Below are positions 12,501 through 19,127 of a stretch of 64,000 nt of DNA, in pieces. This DNA comes from Pirellulales bacterium. Its GTDB lineage: Bacteria; Planctomycetota; Planctomycetia; Pirellulales; JACPPG01. Location of the stretch: the NCBI GenBank assembly GCA_036499395.1, contig DASYDW010000120.1, positions 49,703-113,702 of the forward strand. Reading direction: 5' to 3'. Position 1 is the stretch's first letter. Every line of letters begins with the position of its first letter. Under the pieces are notes generated by a model, which saw only the letters and a program-made list of their open reading frames with translations, searched no databases and was not told where the DNA came from. The translations under genes and the position numbers were made by a program.

Positions 12501-14372
12501 CTGTCGGTCACAACGAACGTCGCCCAGGTGCTAAGTGGCATCTCGCTGGCCGATCCTTCGTTGCCGGCAACGAGCAACGTCACACTGACGCTCGGTGTGA
12601 CCAACGGCACGATTGCCTTGTCGACGGCGGTCAACGGTGGTCTGACCGCGGCTCAGGTGTCGACTAACGGCACAGGCAGCGTGACGATCACGGCCCCCTT
12701 GGCCGCGATCAACGCGACATTGCATGACGCGAATGGCCTGACTTACACGCCAAACACTGAATTTGGCGGAGCCGATGCCCTGTCGCTGACGGCGACGGAC
12801 GTGGTGGGTAACGCAACAACCGCGAGTGTCGCGATGATTGTCGCGGATCCGCTGGCCATCAAAGTGCCTGTGGATACGCAAACGCTGGCCGCGAATAGCA
12901 GCAAGGTAATCAGCGATGTGGTTTTGGGTGATCCGTCGTTGCAGTCGGGCAACGTGACGCTGAAGTTAACCGTGACGAATGGCAAGCTGGATTTGTCGAC
13001 GACGGTCACGAACGGATTAACGGCTGGTCAGGTGACGGACAACGGCAGCGGCACCGTGACGATCACGGCACCGGTGGCCGCGATCAACGCCACGCTGGCG
13101 GACCCGGCCGGCCTGACTTACACGCCGACCACCGGTTATGCCGGACCTGATACATTGGCCCTGAATGGCACGGATGCACTGGCGCACGATGTCACGGTCG
13201 ACGTCGCCCTGGCAGTTGTCGGGCCGGTTTCTCTCTCGGCGCCAGCGGATACGCTGTCCGCGCCGGCCGTGGGCAGCAAGGGGATTAGCAACATCGTGCT
13301 CGGCGACCCGAATTTGCCGGCAACCAGCCCCGTGACGCTGACGTTCGCCACGACCAACGGCACGATTTCCGTCTCGACCGCGGTTAACGGTGGCATTACC
13401 GCCGGTCAGATTATCGGCAACGGCACCGGGAACATTACGATCACCGCTCCCTTGGCCGCCATTACGGCCACGCTCGCCGATGCTAACGGCGTGAGCTACA
13501 CGGCCAACGAAGGCTTCACCGGCTCGGACACCGTAGCCCTCACGGCCGACGATACGATTGGGGTCCAAGCGACTGCGAATGTCTCGGTGGCCGTCTTTGG
13601 ATCACTGTCGATCCTGGCACCGAGTGATACGCAAGTGCTGACGATCAACGGCAGCAAGGTCATCAGCGGAGTTGTGATCGCCGATCCCGGAATTCCAGCC
13701 ATGAGCGACGTCACTTTGACCCTGACCGCCACCAGCGGCACGCTGAATTTGTCGACGAGCGTGAGCGGCGGCCTGACGGCCAGCCAAATTACAGGGAATG
13801 GCAGCGATAGCGTGACGATCATGGCCCCCTTGGACGCGATCAGTGCCACGCTGGCCGATGCCGCGGGATTGACCTACAAGCCCGTCGATGCCTTCTCGGG
13901 CAACGACACGATAGTCCTCAGCGTCGCTGACCTGGCGGGCAACGCTCCTAGCCCGGTCAATGTTGCGACCCTCGTCGCTGGACCGCTGTTTATCGCGACG
14001 CCTGCTGCCCAAACCGTGGGTGAGAACAGCAGCCTGGCAATCACGAACATCGTGCTAACCGATCCTTCGCTGCCGGACGCGACGAACGTGACCTTCACGC
14101 TGTCCGTTACGAACGGCATCGTGTCATTGTCGACGGGCATCAGCAGCGGGATCACCGCAACCCAAGTGACCGGTAACGGTACGGGCACGGTGACGGTTAC
14201 GGCGCCCCTGGCCGCGATCAATGCCACGCTGGCCGACGCCGAAGGCCTGACCTACACGCCCAACAGTGGCTATTCAGGTTCGGATTCGCTGGCTCTGTTG
14301 GTCAACGACTCGCTGGTCAGCAGCAGCGTCACCAGCAGTGTTGCGATCACCGTCGCCGCGCCGATTTCGTAG
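3513..14372 (+). CDS. Giant surface protein: cyclophilin-like domain plus 24 tandem repeats
   Basis: This 3,619-residue extracellular protein is probably an adhesin or envelope/matrix protein. The N-terminus is basic and followed by FEPLEQRQLL, close to the planctomycete LEPR-xLL export-associated motif. Residues ~115-268 match a cyclophilin peptidyl-prolyl isomerase: FYRM with the catalytic Arg150, SFQLIQGG, LAMAATSAHVASSEFF and FGQLLKGQDIYNKI. A non-repeat Ig-like domain follows (~310-425). Ten repeats of ~124 residues then run to ~1672, an SdrD-B-like domain (GMVYLDGNLNGQLDASESGL) with a short linker covers ~1676-1835, and fourteen more repeats reach the end. Repeat hallmarks are VTLTLTATHGT, LSTAVTGGLTASQITGNGT, APLAAINATLADANGLTY and FSGTDTLALTATD. 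No C-terminal anchor, dockerin or sorting signal is visible, and the last residues (APIS) look like the start of another repeat. Ligand unknown. Confidence 0.9.
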   Translation: MGFFGFGGKRAKRNKKRSAPRRLSLSVRGLHFEPLEQRQLLTVTVNPITGPDPNSAYNTPSGKDLYVPLVGSDTGNTITYSATSSNPNVQVSVLTGNPELIMNVTGTDSTGASFSGQLVFQLFENLAPQTVAAIIANVNNGVYTNSSFYRMETSSSFQLIQGGISEESNPPSVATVPNEYNANIAFNSPGLLAMAATSAHVASSEFFLTGPTQPLSAEPQALNFGYTIFGQLLKGQDIYNKILNVQTHSSSGVNIANTPVTITSASIVQNDTQNGVLQISEAPGFTGNATITVTGAGSDSTSAQQTFNVNVIAPAPPTQEPQVLLGAVSNLTTQAGKAITFQITASDTNGGTATFNIGDQNPFGQAPYATPANVTVTIAPGTGNTATVTLTPKAGFTGTLNLVAHADDSSSGLRDAQDFTLTVAGPITVQTDGTTQQVTAGSSLGVTGLSITDPGLSTTSNVTATFAVAHGTINFSTSTTAGITSSQVTGNGTGSVTITAPLAAINATLAATSGITYTPSASFGGSDSLSITASDSAGNTNTNSVSLAVLSSILINVPSSSLATAMGAGLAIAGLSISDPALPAANNVAFTFKPQSGTITLATNIPNGITSAEVTGNGTGTVSVNATQAQINATLADANGVTYAPTSSFSGTDTVQLHASDGSNSTDNDFTVTVGLSITAPTTIKAPSGTNFAITGVSITDAALPSTDTITLTIAATHGTIKVGSTITGGVSSSGITGNNTATVTIAGTLAQVNATLAGTGGLLYRSANDYDGPDTITITANDQLTSSGTSTVGVSVIGPLSINGPTNGLVQANTVQHITGVSLDDTGLPATDNVTLTFAVQNGIINLSTAVTAGLTAAQITTNGTGSVTIIAPLAAINATLADANGLTYTPHTGFSGDDTVAITASDTAANSPSTSISYVVIGPITLTTPQTQTAISGGSASISGISLSDPGLSSQSAVTMTFSVAHGSLTFSTAVSLGLVDGQISGNGTSSVTITAPVNAINNTLANASGLTYVSTASFNGSDAIAMTVSDPADNTATGSASIAVGLAVNAPASQLGTASTALALTGVSITDPALSASGTVTVNLTATNGNILLSTAVSGGLTTSQVTGNGTGTVTVTGTLAAINATLAAANGLTYTSTAGGADTVTFAASDTLESQASASTAVTIVGPLSITAPTSQTLTTGSSVAITGATLADPSLPTTSNVTVTLTTTLGTVALSTSISGGLTASQITGNGTGSVTITAPLAAINATLAAANGLTYAGTTAGADTLKIQAHDDAGNTATPTNTPLSVFGPVTINVPSTPPTLKTNGSVAITSISVTDPGLSSTDNVTLVLNAGHGTLTLSTSITSGLTAGQITGNGTSNVTITAPLAAINATLAAAAGLTYAPTTGFNGTDTIGLSANDTHNNSNTASFSATAIGPVTVTVPSGTSTIGSSANSSITGISLTDSSLPSTSNVTVNLSAAHGTLTLLTNVTGGLTAAQISGNGTSNLTITAPLAAINATLAAANGLVYKAISGFAGSDSVSLTATDPVSNTNTASVSLAVVGPLSVTIPATPTVKLNTPLAITGLSVADPSLPTTSNVTLTLAVTHGVITLSTTVTNGLTSSQITGNGTASVTITGPLAAIVATLAAATGLTYTPTTGFSGSDALSISGSDPFSNTATQSLTLTVLGASNSSISGMVYLDGNLNGQLDASESGLGGVILILQGTDSQNNAIGPLAIKTASNGSFQFNSLPAGTYTLTKIAPADLVDGAATVGSLSGTLQGKDVISSITIAAGAAGTGYNFAEDALDPHFVTLDMFLNTSPTPVQTLVNYIAKSYADAGVSTTAPVGISGQVPAPVVNVVTAAFNLNQAGSKVVTGLSVSDSALSSSSSNVTVTLSVASGTLAVSTTVSGGVTTSQVTGSGTTTVTITAPLSAINAMLADPNGLTYTPTSTFNGNDTLGVTVNDLGNTTTGTQQTGNASVALHVIAAPVITSASSSAIVPTGSTSNVTGLSIADSALTNASGNVQLNLAAAHGTINLSTSVSGGITAAQITNNGTANVTINAPLAAINATLAATAGVTFTPTSGFTGTDTLGITLSDLANTASGVAQTTTKTVPVSIVGPLAITAPSGTQSAASGSAVITGVSIADPALPSTSNVTLTLTASNGTVALSTAISGGITSTQVTGNGTASVTITAPLAAINATLAGASGLTYTANSGFTGTDTLGLSSTDVAGNHGTATVTVSATAKLSIAAPSTSQSVGINTPKVITGVTIADPALTSTGTVTLTLTATHGTVALSTSVTGGVTTSQVTNNSSGSVTVTASLAAINATLADAAGLTYTPTSGFVGGDTLALSASDTLSTSATASVSITVAGPLSSTLGTNAQSVAVNSPLVLSGIAYADPSLPTTSNVTVVVSAAHGTVTLSTTVTNGLTTSQITGNGTGSVTITAPLAAISATLTAANGATYTPTSGFAGTDTVAFAANDTFGNTNTASITVTVAGPLAITAPSDTQSVAVNGSKVVSGVLLADPSFPATGNVTVNLTATHGTVTLSTAVTGGITTAQVTGNGTGAVTIIAPLAAINATLADAAGLTYAPTSGYSGADSIGLTATDSLSNTNTATITINVTGALSIAAPSDTQLVAINSTKAVSGIVVSDPSLSSSGTVTLVLTATNGTILLSTTVSGGITASQVTGTTNGTGSVIITAPLAAINTTLAAISGLTYKPNTGYVGDDTLALSATDSLSNSSGTTNVAIQVAGPLSMTVPTDELVVPQGGSLVVSGISLSDPSLPATSNVTLTLNVNNGTVALSTAVTGGLTADQISNNGSGFVTVTAPLAAISATLGDPAGLTYTANADFTGPDTLVLTGTDLFGNTISKNVALNVVAPLSITAPTDTQLLAINGSKVISGVSLTDPTLPAASDVTLTLTATNGIVNLSTAVTSGLTAGQITGNGTGSVSITAPLAAINATLADANGLTYAANHGFAGADTLVFTATDSLSHNVTTNVTLAIAGPVAINAPSNTLSVTTNVAQVLSGISLADPSLPATSNVTLTLGVTNGTIALSTAVNGGLTAAQVSTNGTGSVTITAPLAAINATLHDANGLTYTPNTEFGGADALSLTATDVVGNATTASVAMIVADPLAIKVPVDTQTLAANSSKVISDVVLGDPSLQSGNVTLKLTVTNGKLDLSTTVTNGLTAGQVTDNGSGTVTITAPVAAINATLADPAGLTYTPTTGYAGPDTLALNGTDALAHDVTVDVALAVVGPVSLSAPADTLSAPAVGSKGISNIVLGDPNLPATSPVTLTFATTNGTISVSTAVNGGITAGQIIGNGTGNITITAPLAAITATLADANGVSYTANEGFTGSDTVALTADDTIGVQATANVSVAVFGSLSILAPSDTQVLTINGSKVISGVVIADPGIPAMSDVTLTLTATSGTLNLSTSVSGGLTASQITGNGSDSVTIMAPLDAISATLADAAGLTYKPVDAFSGNDTIVLSVADLAGNAPSPVNVATLVAGPLFIATPAAQTVGENSSLAITNIVLTDPSLPDATNVTFTLSVTNGIVSLSTGISSGITATQVTGNGTGTVTVTAPLAAINATLADAEGLTYTPNSGYSGSDSLALLVNDSLVSSSVTSSVAITVAAPIS
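4790..8525 (+). repeat. First array: ten ~372-bp coding repeats
   Basis: Ten tandem in-frame copies of a ~372-bp (~124-residue) unit. Spacing can be measured from the conserved segment coding for AAINATLA, which begins near 5022, 5400, 5766, 6139, 6517, 6885, 7253, 7630, 8006 and 8383. Copies differ mainly at synonymous or conservative sites, which points to old duplication with purifying selection rather than a very recent expansion. Predicted all-beta, Ig- or cadherin-like fold (inference). Confidence 0.85.
9025..14360 (+). repeat. Second array: fourteen ~372-bp coding repeats
   Basis: Fourteen further copies of the same unit after the SdrD-B-like domain. The first two copies carry longer loops (for example LGNTTTGTQQTGNASVAL) and the rest are close to the consensus. 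The array runs to the stop codon without any different C-terminal domain. Confidence 0.85.
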
Positions 14373-14383
14373 TGATCGGTGAT

Positions 14384-16111
14384 TTAGAAGCGGAATTCCA
14401 GGCCGGTGCTCAAGCCTTGTACGAGCAGTGATGTCTCGCGAAAGCCGAAGACGGGTCCTGGTGTTCCGCTGAGCGGTCTCCCTTGCGATTGCGAGGGATT
14501 GACGTACGGGCTGATTTGCTGACCCGGTCGAGCGACACGACTCCAGTACATGATGTCATAACCAACATTGAGTCGGATCGACGGCGTCAGGACGAAAGTC
14601 AACTTCGTTTCCAATTGCGGTACCACGGCAAAGCCAACGTTGCCGTACGTTCCGATGTTGGTCGGCATGGCCAGCAGTCCGCCGGAGCTTGTCACAGGCG
14701 TGCTACTGCCTGACGTCGCAACCGATCTGCCAGAGATCGTGACGCGCTCCGAGGTGCCGCCCAAGCCGAGCCGGCCGATGGTCAGCAAGGTCCAGCGGCC
14801 GCGGCTGGCTTCCATCGACGCGCCGATGTTGCCGCCATAGAAGCTGTTCGAGGTCTTAAACCCGTCGGTCTGATACAGCGAGGCTCCTCCGGCCGAGACG
14901 TTGGTATCAGCGGTCAGATTCTCGTACAGGCCGAGGTAGCGAAAGCCGTACAGCAGGTCGAACCGGCGTTTGAATCCGGCTGGTGAGACGTCGTACGAGA
15001 GAGCCCGCATGAAGTGCAAGCCGGCCCCGACGAAATTGCTCGTTTCACGAATGTTGACGCCGCCGGAAAACTCGCCGGGATAGGAGAGTAGCTCGCTGGC
15101 GTTGGCGCCGGTCGAGAGGTTAAAGAACGGACGAGCGAGAATCATGCCGCCGTTCGAAGCTTTTTCGTAGCCCGCGGTCTGGCCTCCCAGACCGAAGACT
15201 TCAGCTTCGATACGCTCGGTGGGACTGAACCACCAGCCGGCCGCGATGCGTGCTCCGGAGCGGCCGTTATTATTCACGGCTTCGCCGCCGAAAAGGTTTG
15301 ATGTCGTCGACTGACCCAGCACGCCCGCCAGGGCCGGCGCTGTCGAATTGGGGCTGGTCGTCACGAGCGGCGGCAAGCTGTCGCCGGTCAGCCACCACAA
15401 CAGGTATTCACCACGAACGTACACGGGACCACGACAGGGATCGCCGCAAGGATCGCAGCAATCGCCGGAGAAATCATCGAACTGGCCGAAGCCGGAGCCA
15501 TCCTCGAAACCGCCTTCATATCCAAAACTGTCGTCGTAGAAGCTGTCTTGGCCATCCATTACCGGGGCCGGACTGCTGGCGCGCTGCGGCGGGCTTGAGG
15601 GGGCCGCGCGTCGGGGCGGAGGCAAGCTATTCGACTGCGATTGGGGCGGCGCCGCGCGGCGCGGCACGGGCTCGTAAGCTGGTTCCTCGGCCGGTGGTGG
15701 ATTGACGGGCAGATCGAATGGTTGGTCGTCGGCCTGATAAACAACGCGTGAGGCCGTGGGGCGGCTGGCGCGCTGCGAACCGCCAGTCGGTCGCTTGTTG
15801 TAGTAGGCGCCGGGCGCATCGGAGTAGCCGGCGCGCTGCACGCCAAAGCGATTATCTCCCGGTGCCGGTCGGGGCTGGGCGGGCTCCCAGGTGCGCGGCG
15901 CCGTCCGGGCTGGCGGGCGCTTAGCGCCGGGCTGGCGGGCCGGGCGGGGCGCCGGCGCATACTCATCACCGTAGTCCTCTTCGTAGGCTACCGGTCGTCG
16001 CGTGCGGGGCGGAGCTTGTTCGTCTGCATAGGACTGTGCCCATGCCACGCTTGTCGGCGCGAGGGCGCCAGCCAGAAGCATCGCGGCAATAAACCGAAAC
16101 GTCGCCTTCAT
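14384..16111 (-). CDS. BBP7-family outer-membrane beta-barrel protein
   Basis: This is a predicted outer-membrane protein of the BBP7 beta-barrel family, common in planctomycetes. A Sec signal peptide (MKATFRFIAAMLLAGALAPTSVAWA) supports the internal start at 16111 rather than the ATG 18 bp upstream. Residues ~26-195 are a disordered, proline/arginine-rich region with repeated RRAAP segments. An acidic Gly/Asp patch and a cysteine cluster (CCDPCGDPC) follow. The barrel begins at VYVRGEYLLWWLTGDSLPPLVTT, the hallmark of the family, and ends in GLEFRF, a terminal phenylalanine as expected for outer-membrane assembly. The gene converges on the giant surface gene with an 11-bp gap. Function beyond the barrel is unknown; porin or structural roles are possible. 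Confidence 0.85.
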   Translation of the reverse strand: MKATFRFIAAMLLAGALAPTSVAWAQSYADEQAPPRTRRPVAYEEDYGDEYAPAPRPARQPGAKRPPARTAPRTWEPAQPRPAPGDNRFGVQRAGYSDAPGAYYNKRPTGGSQRASRPTASRVVYQADDQPFDLPVNPPPAEEPAYEPVPRRAAPPQSQSNSLPPPRRAAPSSPPQRASSPAPVMDGQDSFYDDSFGYEGGFEDGSGFGQFDDFSGDCCDPCGDPCRGPVYVRGEYLLWWLTGDSLPPLVTTSPNSTAPALAGVLGQSTTSNLFGGEAVNNNGRSGARIAAGWWFSPTERIEAEVFGLGGQTAGYEKASNGGMILARPFFNLSTGANASELLSYPGEFSGGVNIRETSNFVGAGLHFMRALSYDVSPAGFKRRFDLLYGFRYLGLYENLTADTNVSAGGASLYQTDGFKTSNSFYGGNIGASMEASRGRWTLLTIGRLGLGGTSERVTISGRSVATSGSSTPVTSSGGLLAMPTNIGTYGNVGFAVVPQLETKLTFVLTPSIRLNVGYDIMYWSRVARPGQQISPYVNPSQSQGRPLSGTPGPVFGFRETSLLVQGLSTGLEFRF

Positions 16112-16587
16112 AGTTTTAGATTCCTGCACGTCTTGCGCGACTGGCCGTCAGGCGACGCCGTTCGCGACTGGTGATCCGCGCAGGACCCTCCTGGGGCCTG
16201 GAGCCTGTAATCTGTTCCGGGAGCCGGTCGTTGTGCTGGCAGTCGCGGTGCGCCCGAATCACCTTTGCGAGCCCAGCGGCCGTAGACCGACTCGACAACC
16301 AGCGTGCGTACACGGTGGCTTGCCATGTATGGTCGGCATTTCGCCCCCTACAACCTGAAATTTCTTCGCAATCGGTAGAGTTTCGCACCCGAGATTCAGC
16401 CGTAAATTTCGCGAATTGCGCAGTTTGACAGGTCGACGCTCAAGTCTTTGGCCCGTCGCGACGCATTGCGGGCGCAAAAAGGGCCGGAGGTGAGGTGGGC
16501 AACGGCGGCGCCGAGTGGATCGTAGGTCAATCGCCAGCGCACCTTGCGGGAGAGCACCAGCCGACGACGATCGTCGTCCCTTTTCGT
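16112..16587. other. Gene-free stretch upstream of the barrel gene
   Basis: Nearly 480 bp between the start of the barrel gene and the stop of the next minus-strand gene. The frames present are shadows rich in arginine. It should hold the promoter of the barrel gene, but I see no strong promoter match, terminator or conserved RNA fold. Confidence 0.35.
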
Positions 16588-18771
16588 TCAGCGGACGCGG
16601 GTCGGCAGAATGACCATGGGGAGTCCGACCCATTGCAGGCGCCGCTGCAAAGAAAACGCGGTTTGATTGTGCAGCAGCCGGTGGTACCAGGTGTCTTGCT
16701 CGAAAAGGAGCTGACCGGCGAAGAAAACGACCTTGGGGTACTGCTTGGCGATTGACAGGCAAAGCTGCTCGAGTTCGTGGACCGGTTCGGTACCGATTGT
16801 CATGTAGCTGGTGGCCGGCATGCCCAGGCGGCGGGCCAGGTCCACATACTTGGCCAAGGAGTCTTCAGTGTGCTGACGCAGGTCTTCGAGCGCGGCAGCC
16901 CCTTTGAAGTTGCCCGAGTCGACCACCGCCACGGAGATGAAGACCATGTTCTTGAAATGGCCGGGAGCGAATCGCACGGCATTCAACAGCGTGTGTACGC
17001 CCAGCCCGCTATAGCCACCCACCAGGATCACAGCCGTCGGCAGTTTCGGATCGACATCTCCGGCGGTGGCATTGGGGGGGGCGGAAAGCTGTCCCAACGT
17101 CTCGTCGAGGCGTCGCACCTTGGCGATCACGGTGTCGTAATGGTTGCGCGTCCAAAAGCAAAGGCCGACTAATAGTCCGGTGACCGTGAGGGTGCGCCAT
17201 CCGCCGACATCGAACTTTTCGTAGATCGTGGCTGATAGAATCGACAAGCACATCACGGCGCCGAACAGGAACAGGGCAATACGGCGACGCCACCAGGGAT
17301 GCTCGTGGCGCAATTGCCACCAATGTCGGACCATGCCGATCATGGAGAGCGAGAACGTCAGGAACACGTTAATCGAATACATGATCACCAGCGCCGTGAC
17401 CTCGCCGCCGGTGTATACAAGCGCAACGATCGCCGCGATACCCATCAAGGCGACACCGTTGTGCGTGGCCAGGCGCTCGGAGAGGTTGGCAAACCAGTGC
17501 GGCATCCAGGAGTCGTGGGCCATGTTGGCCAGCACGCGCGGACCGTCGATAAAGCCGGCTTGGGCAGCGACAAACAAAAGCAGCGCCTCGGCCAGGATCG
17601 TGACCCATACGAATGACGATCCGGAAACTCCCACCCCCAGCCCGACGTCGGCGACGAAACGTTCGGCGAGAATCTGGTTCATGGTGCGGTCTTCGCTATG
17701 CCGCACTCCCAGTAGCAGGTAAGCGATCATTAACCCACCGGCCGTGATGGCCAGCGAAAAGGCCATATAGCTCATGGTCCGCTTGGCAGTTGCGACGCGC
17801 GGCTCGCGCATGACGGGCATGCTGTTCGAGACAGCCTCGATGCCGGTATAGGTACCGGCGCCCATCGTATAGGCTCGCAAGAGCAAGGCGAGCATGCCCA
17901 TGAGGCCTAAGCCTCCGTCGAGGTTCACCCGCACCTCGTCGGCCACCTCATTAACCACGGCCAGGCCATCGCTCATGTGCAGCCCGAGGCTGCCAAAAAT
18001 CAGCAAGGCGTGCGTGATGAGGAATACGATGAAGATGGGGAGCAGGAATTTAACCGATTCCTTGATGCCGCGCAGATTCAAGACGATCAGCAATACGATC
18101 GCGGCGAGCTCGACTTCGAGTTTCCAGCTATGAAACCGGTTGAAGGGCGAGATGCCGAACAGCGCGTCCCCGGCCGCGGCAATCGACACCGTGACCGTGA
18201 GCACATAGTCGACCAATAGTGCGCAGCCCGAAACAACTCCCACGCGCGGACCGAGCAGCTTCGAGGCCACCAGGTAGCCGCCGCCGCCGCTAGGAAATTC
18301 CTCGATGATGTGCCGATAGCAGGCCGAGATGACGAAGACCGTGAGGATCGTCATCATCGACAGGAAGATGGCCAGGAAGGCGTGCTCTTTGAGCGTCGCA
18401 AATGCCTCGGGCGGGCCGTAACAGGAACTGGATAATCCGTCGGCGCCCAGTCCGACCCAGGCCAGGAACGCCACGAGCGAGACGTGCTGGAATACCGATT
18501 GATCGGCCAGATCACGCGGTTTGCCAACCAGCAGCGTCTTGACCTTTTCGGGTATCTTGTGGACGGCCGACTCGGCCGGCGCCCCGATCGTGGTGACGAT
18601 GGGACCTTCGGGCTCGCCGGCACCTTCGGCTGGCGGGCCGGCCTCTTCGGCGGCGAGAGCCTCGGCGGCAAGTTTCTTCACGTCACCGTTGGCTTCGGCG
18701 GATTGGCCCGATGACGAGTTGGCAGCCGTGTCAGAGGCGGCCGCTGGATTGTCACGCGAACTATCGTTCAT
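16588..18771 (-). CDS. KimA-like APC transporter with cytoplasmic C-terminal domain
   Basis: This 727-residue inner-membrane transporter resembles the Bacillus KimA/YdaO potassium importer group of the APC superfamily. Residues 1-75 are an Ala/Glu-rich polar extension. The membrane part opens with LLVGKPRD and continues through WVGLGADGLSSSCYGPPEAF, YRHIIEEFPSGGGGYLVASKLLG and CALLVDYVLTVTVSIAAAGDALF, all close to KimA landmarks. About twelve helices follow. Residues ~565-727 form a soluble alpha/beta domain (PTAVILVGGYSGLGVHTLLN, ending PMVILPTRVR) that resembles a universal-stress-type domain. In KimA, activity is reported to be controlled by c-di-AMP; whether that applies here is unknown. 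Amino-acid transport remains an alternative. It is not in an obvious operon. Confidence 0.75.
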   Translation of the reverse strand: MNDSSRDNPAAASDTAANSSSGQSAEANGDVKKLAAEALAAEEAGPPAEGAGEPEGPIVTTIGAPAESAVHKIPEKVKTLLVGKPRDLADQSVFQHVSLVAFLAWVGLGADGLSSSCYGPPEAFATLKEHAFLAIFLSMMTILTVFVISACYRHIIEEFPSGGGGYLVASKLLGPRVGVVSGCALLVDYVLTVTVSIAAAGDALFGISPFNRFHSWKLEVELAAIVLLIVLNLRGIKESVKFLLPIFIVFLITHALLIFGSLGLHMSDGLAVVNEVADEVRVNLDGGLGLMGMLALLLRAYTMGAGTYTGIEAVSNSMPVMREPRVATAKRTMSYMAFSLAITAGGLMIAYLLLGVRHSEDRTMNQILAERFVADVGLGVGVSGSSFVWVTILAEALLLFVAAQAGFIDGPRVLANMAHDSWMPHWFANLSERLATHNGVALMGIAAIVALVYTGGEVTALVIMYSINVFLTFSLSMIGMVRHWWQLRHEHPWWRRRIALFLFGAVMCLSILSATIYEKFDVGGWRTLTVTGLLVGLCFWTRNHYDTVIAKVRRLDETLGQLSAPPNATAGDVDPKLPTAVILVGGYSGLGVHTLLNAVRFAPGHFKNMVFISVAVVDSGNFKGAAALEDLRQHTEDSLAKYVDLARRLGMPATSYMTIGTEPVHELEQLCLSIAKQYPKVVFFAGQLLFEQDTWYHRLLHNQTAFSLQRRLQWVGLPMVILPTRVR

Positions 18772-19127
18772 TTCTTATTTGCGGCGCGCGTTGAGCCCTT
18801 GCGGTCGCGCCGACCTGAATCCACGAAAGAAGCATTTCGAACCGATGCACGCCCGAGAACTCTTTGCGCCTGCCGTCGCAAAGCACTCAGGGGCCCGTCG
18901 GCGAGTTGGACTCGCGGCAACGGGGAAGATCGATCGATTGCTACATGGCAAGATGCCCTGTGGGGGATACTACCTCGCGACGCCGCGAGGCGATTGACGC
19001 GGTGGGCCTCTGAACTGTCCGTAATCGGGGCGGGCATCGATCGCTGAATTCTAGCTCCGGCCCTATTTGCCTGCAATGCACGGGCCGGGGTGGTGACTGT
19101 AAGTGCAAGACAGTGGCAAGTTGGGCC
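18772..19127. other. Intergenic stretch with a small perfect hairpin
   Basis: About 355 bp between two minus-strand genes, with no gene visible. At 18973-18990 there is a perfect 7-bp stem (CCTCGCG/CGCGAGG) with a 4-nt loop. No T-tract follows on the minus strand, so it is a weak terminator candidate for the upstream AIM24-type gene. Confidence 0.35.

Noticed and set aside
4790..14360. Regular repeats considered as a CRISPR array
   Set aside because: The period is ~372 bp, in frame and protein-coding, with no short identical repeats separated by unique spacers.
16259..16762. 167-residue minus-strand frame between the barrel and the transporter genes
   Set aside because: It overlaps the end of the transporter in another phase and shows no domain; the region is better seen as promoter sequence.
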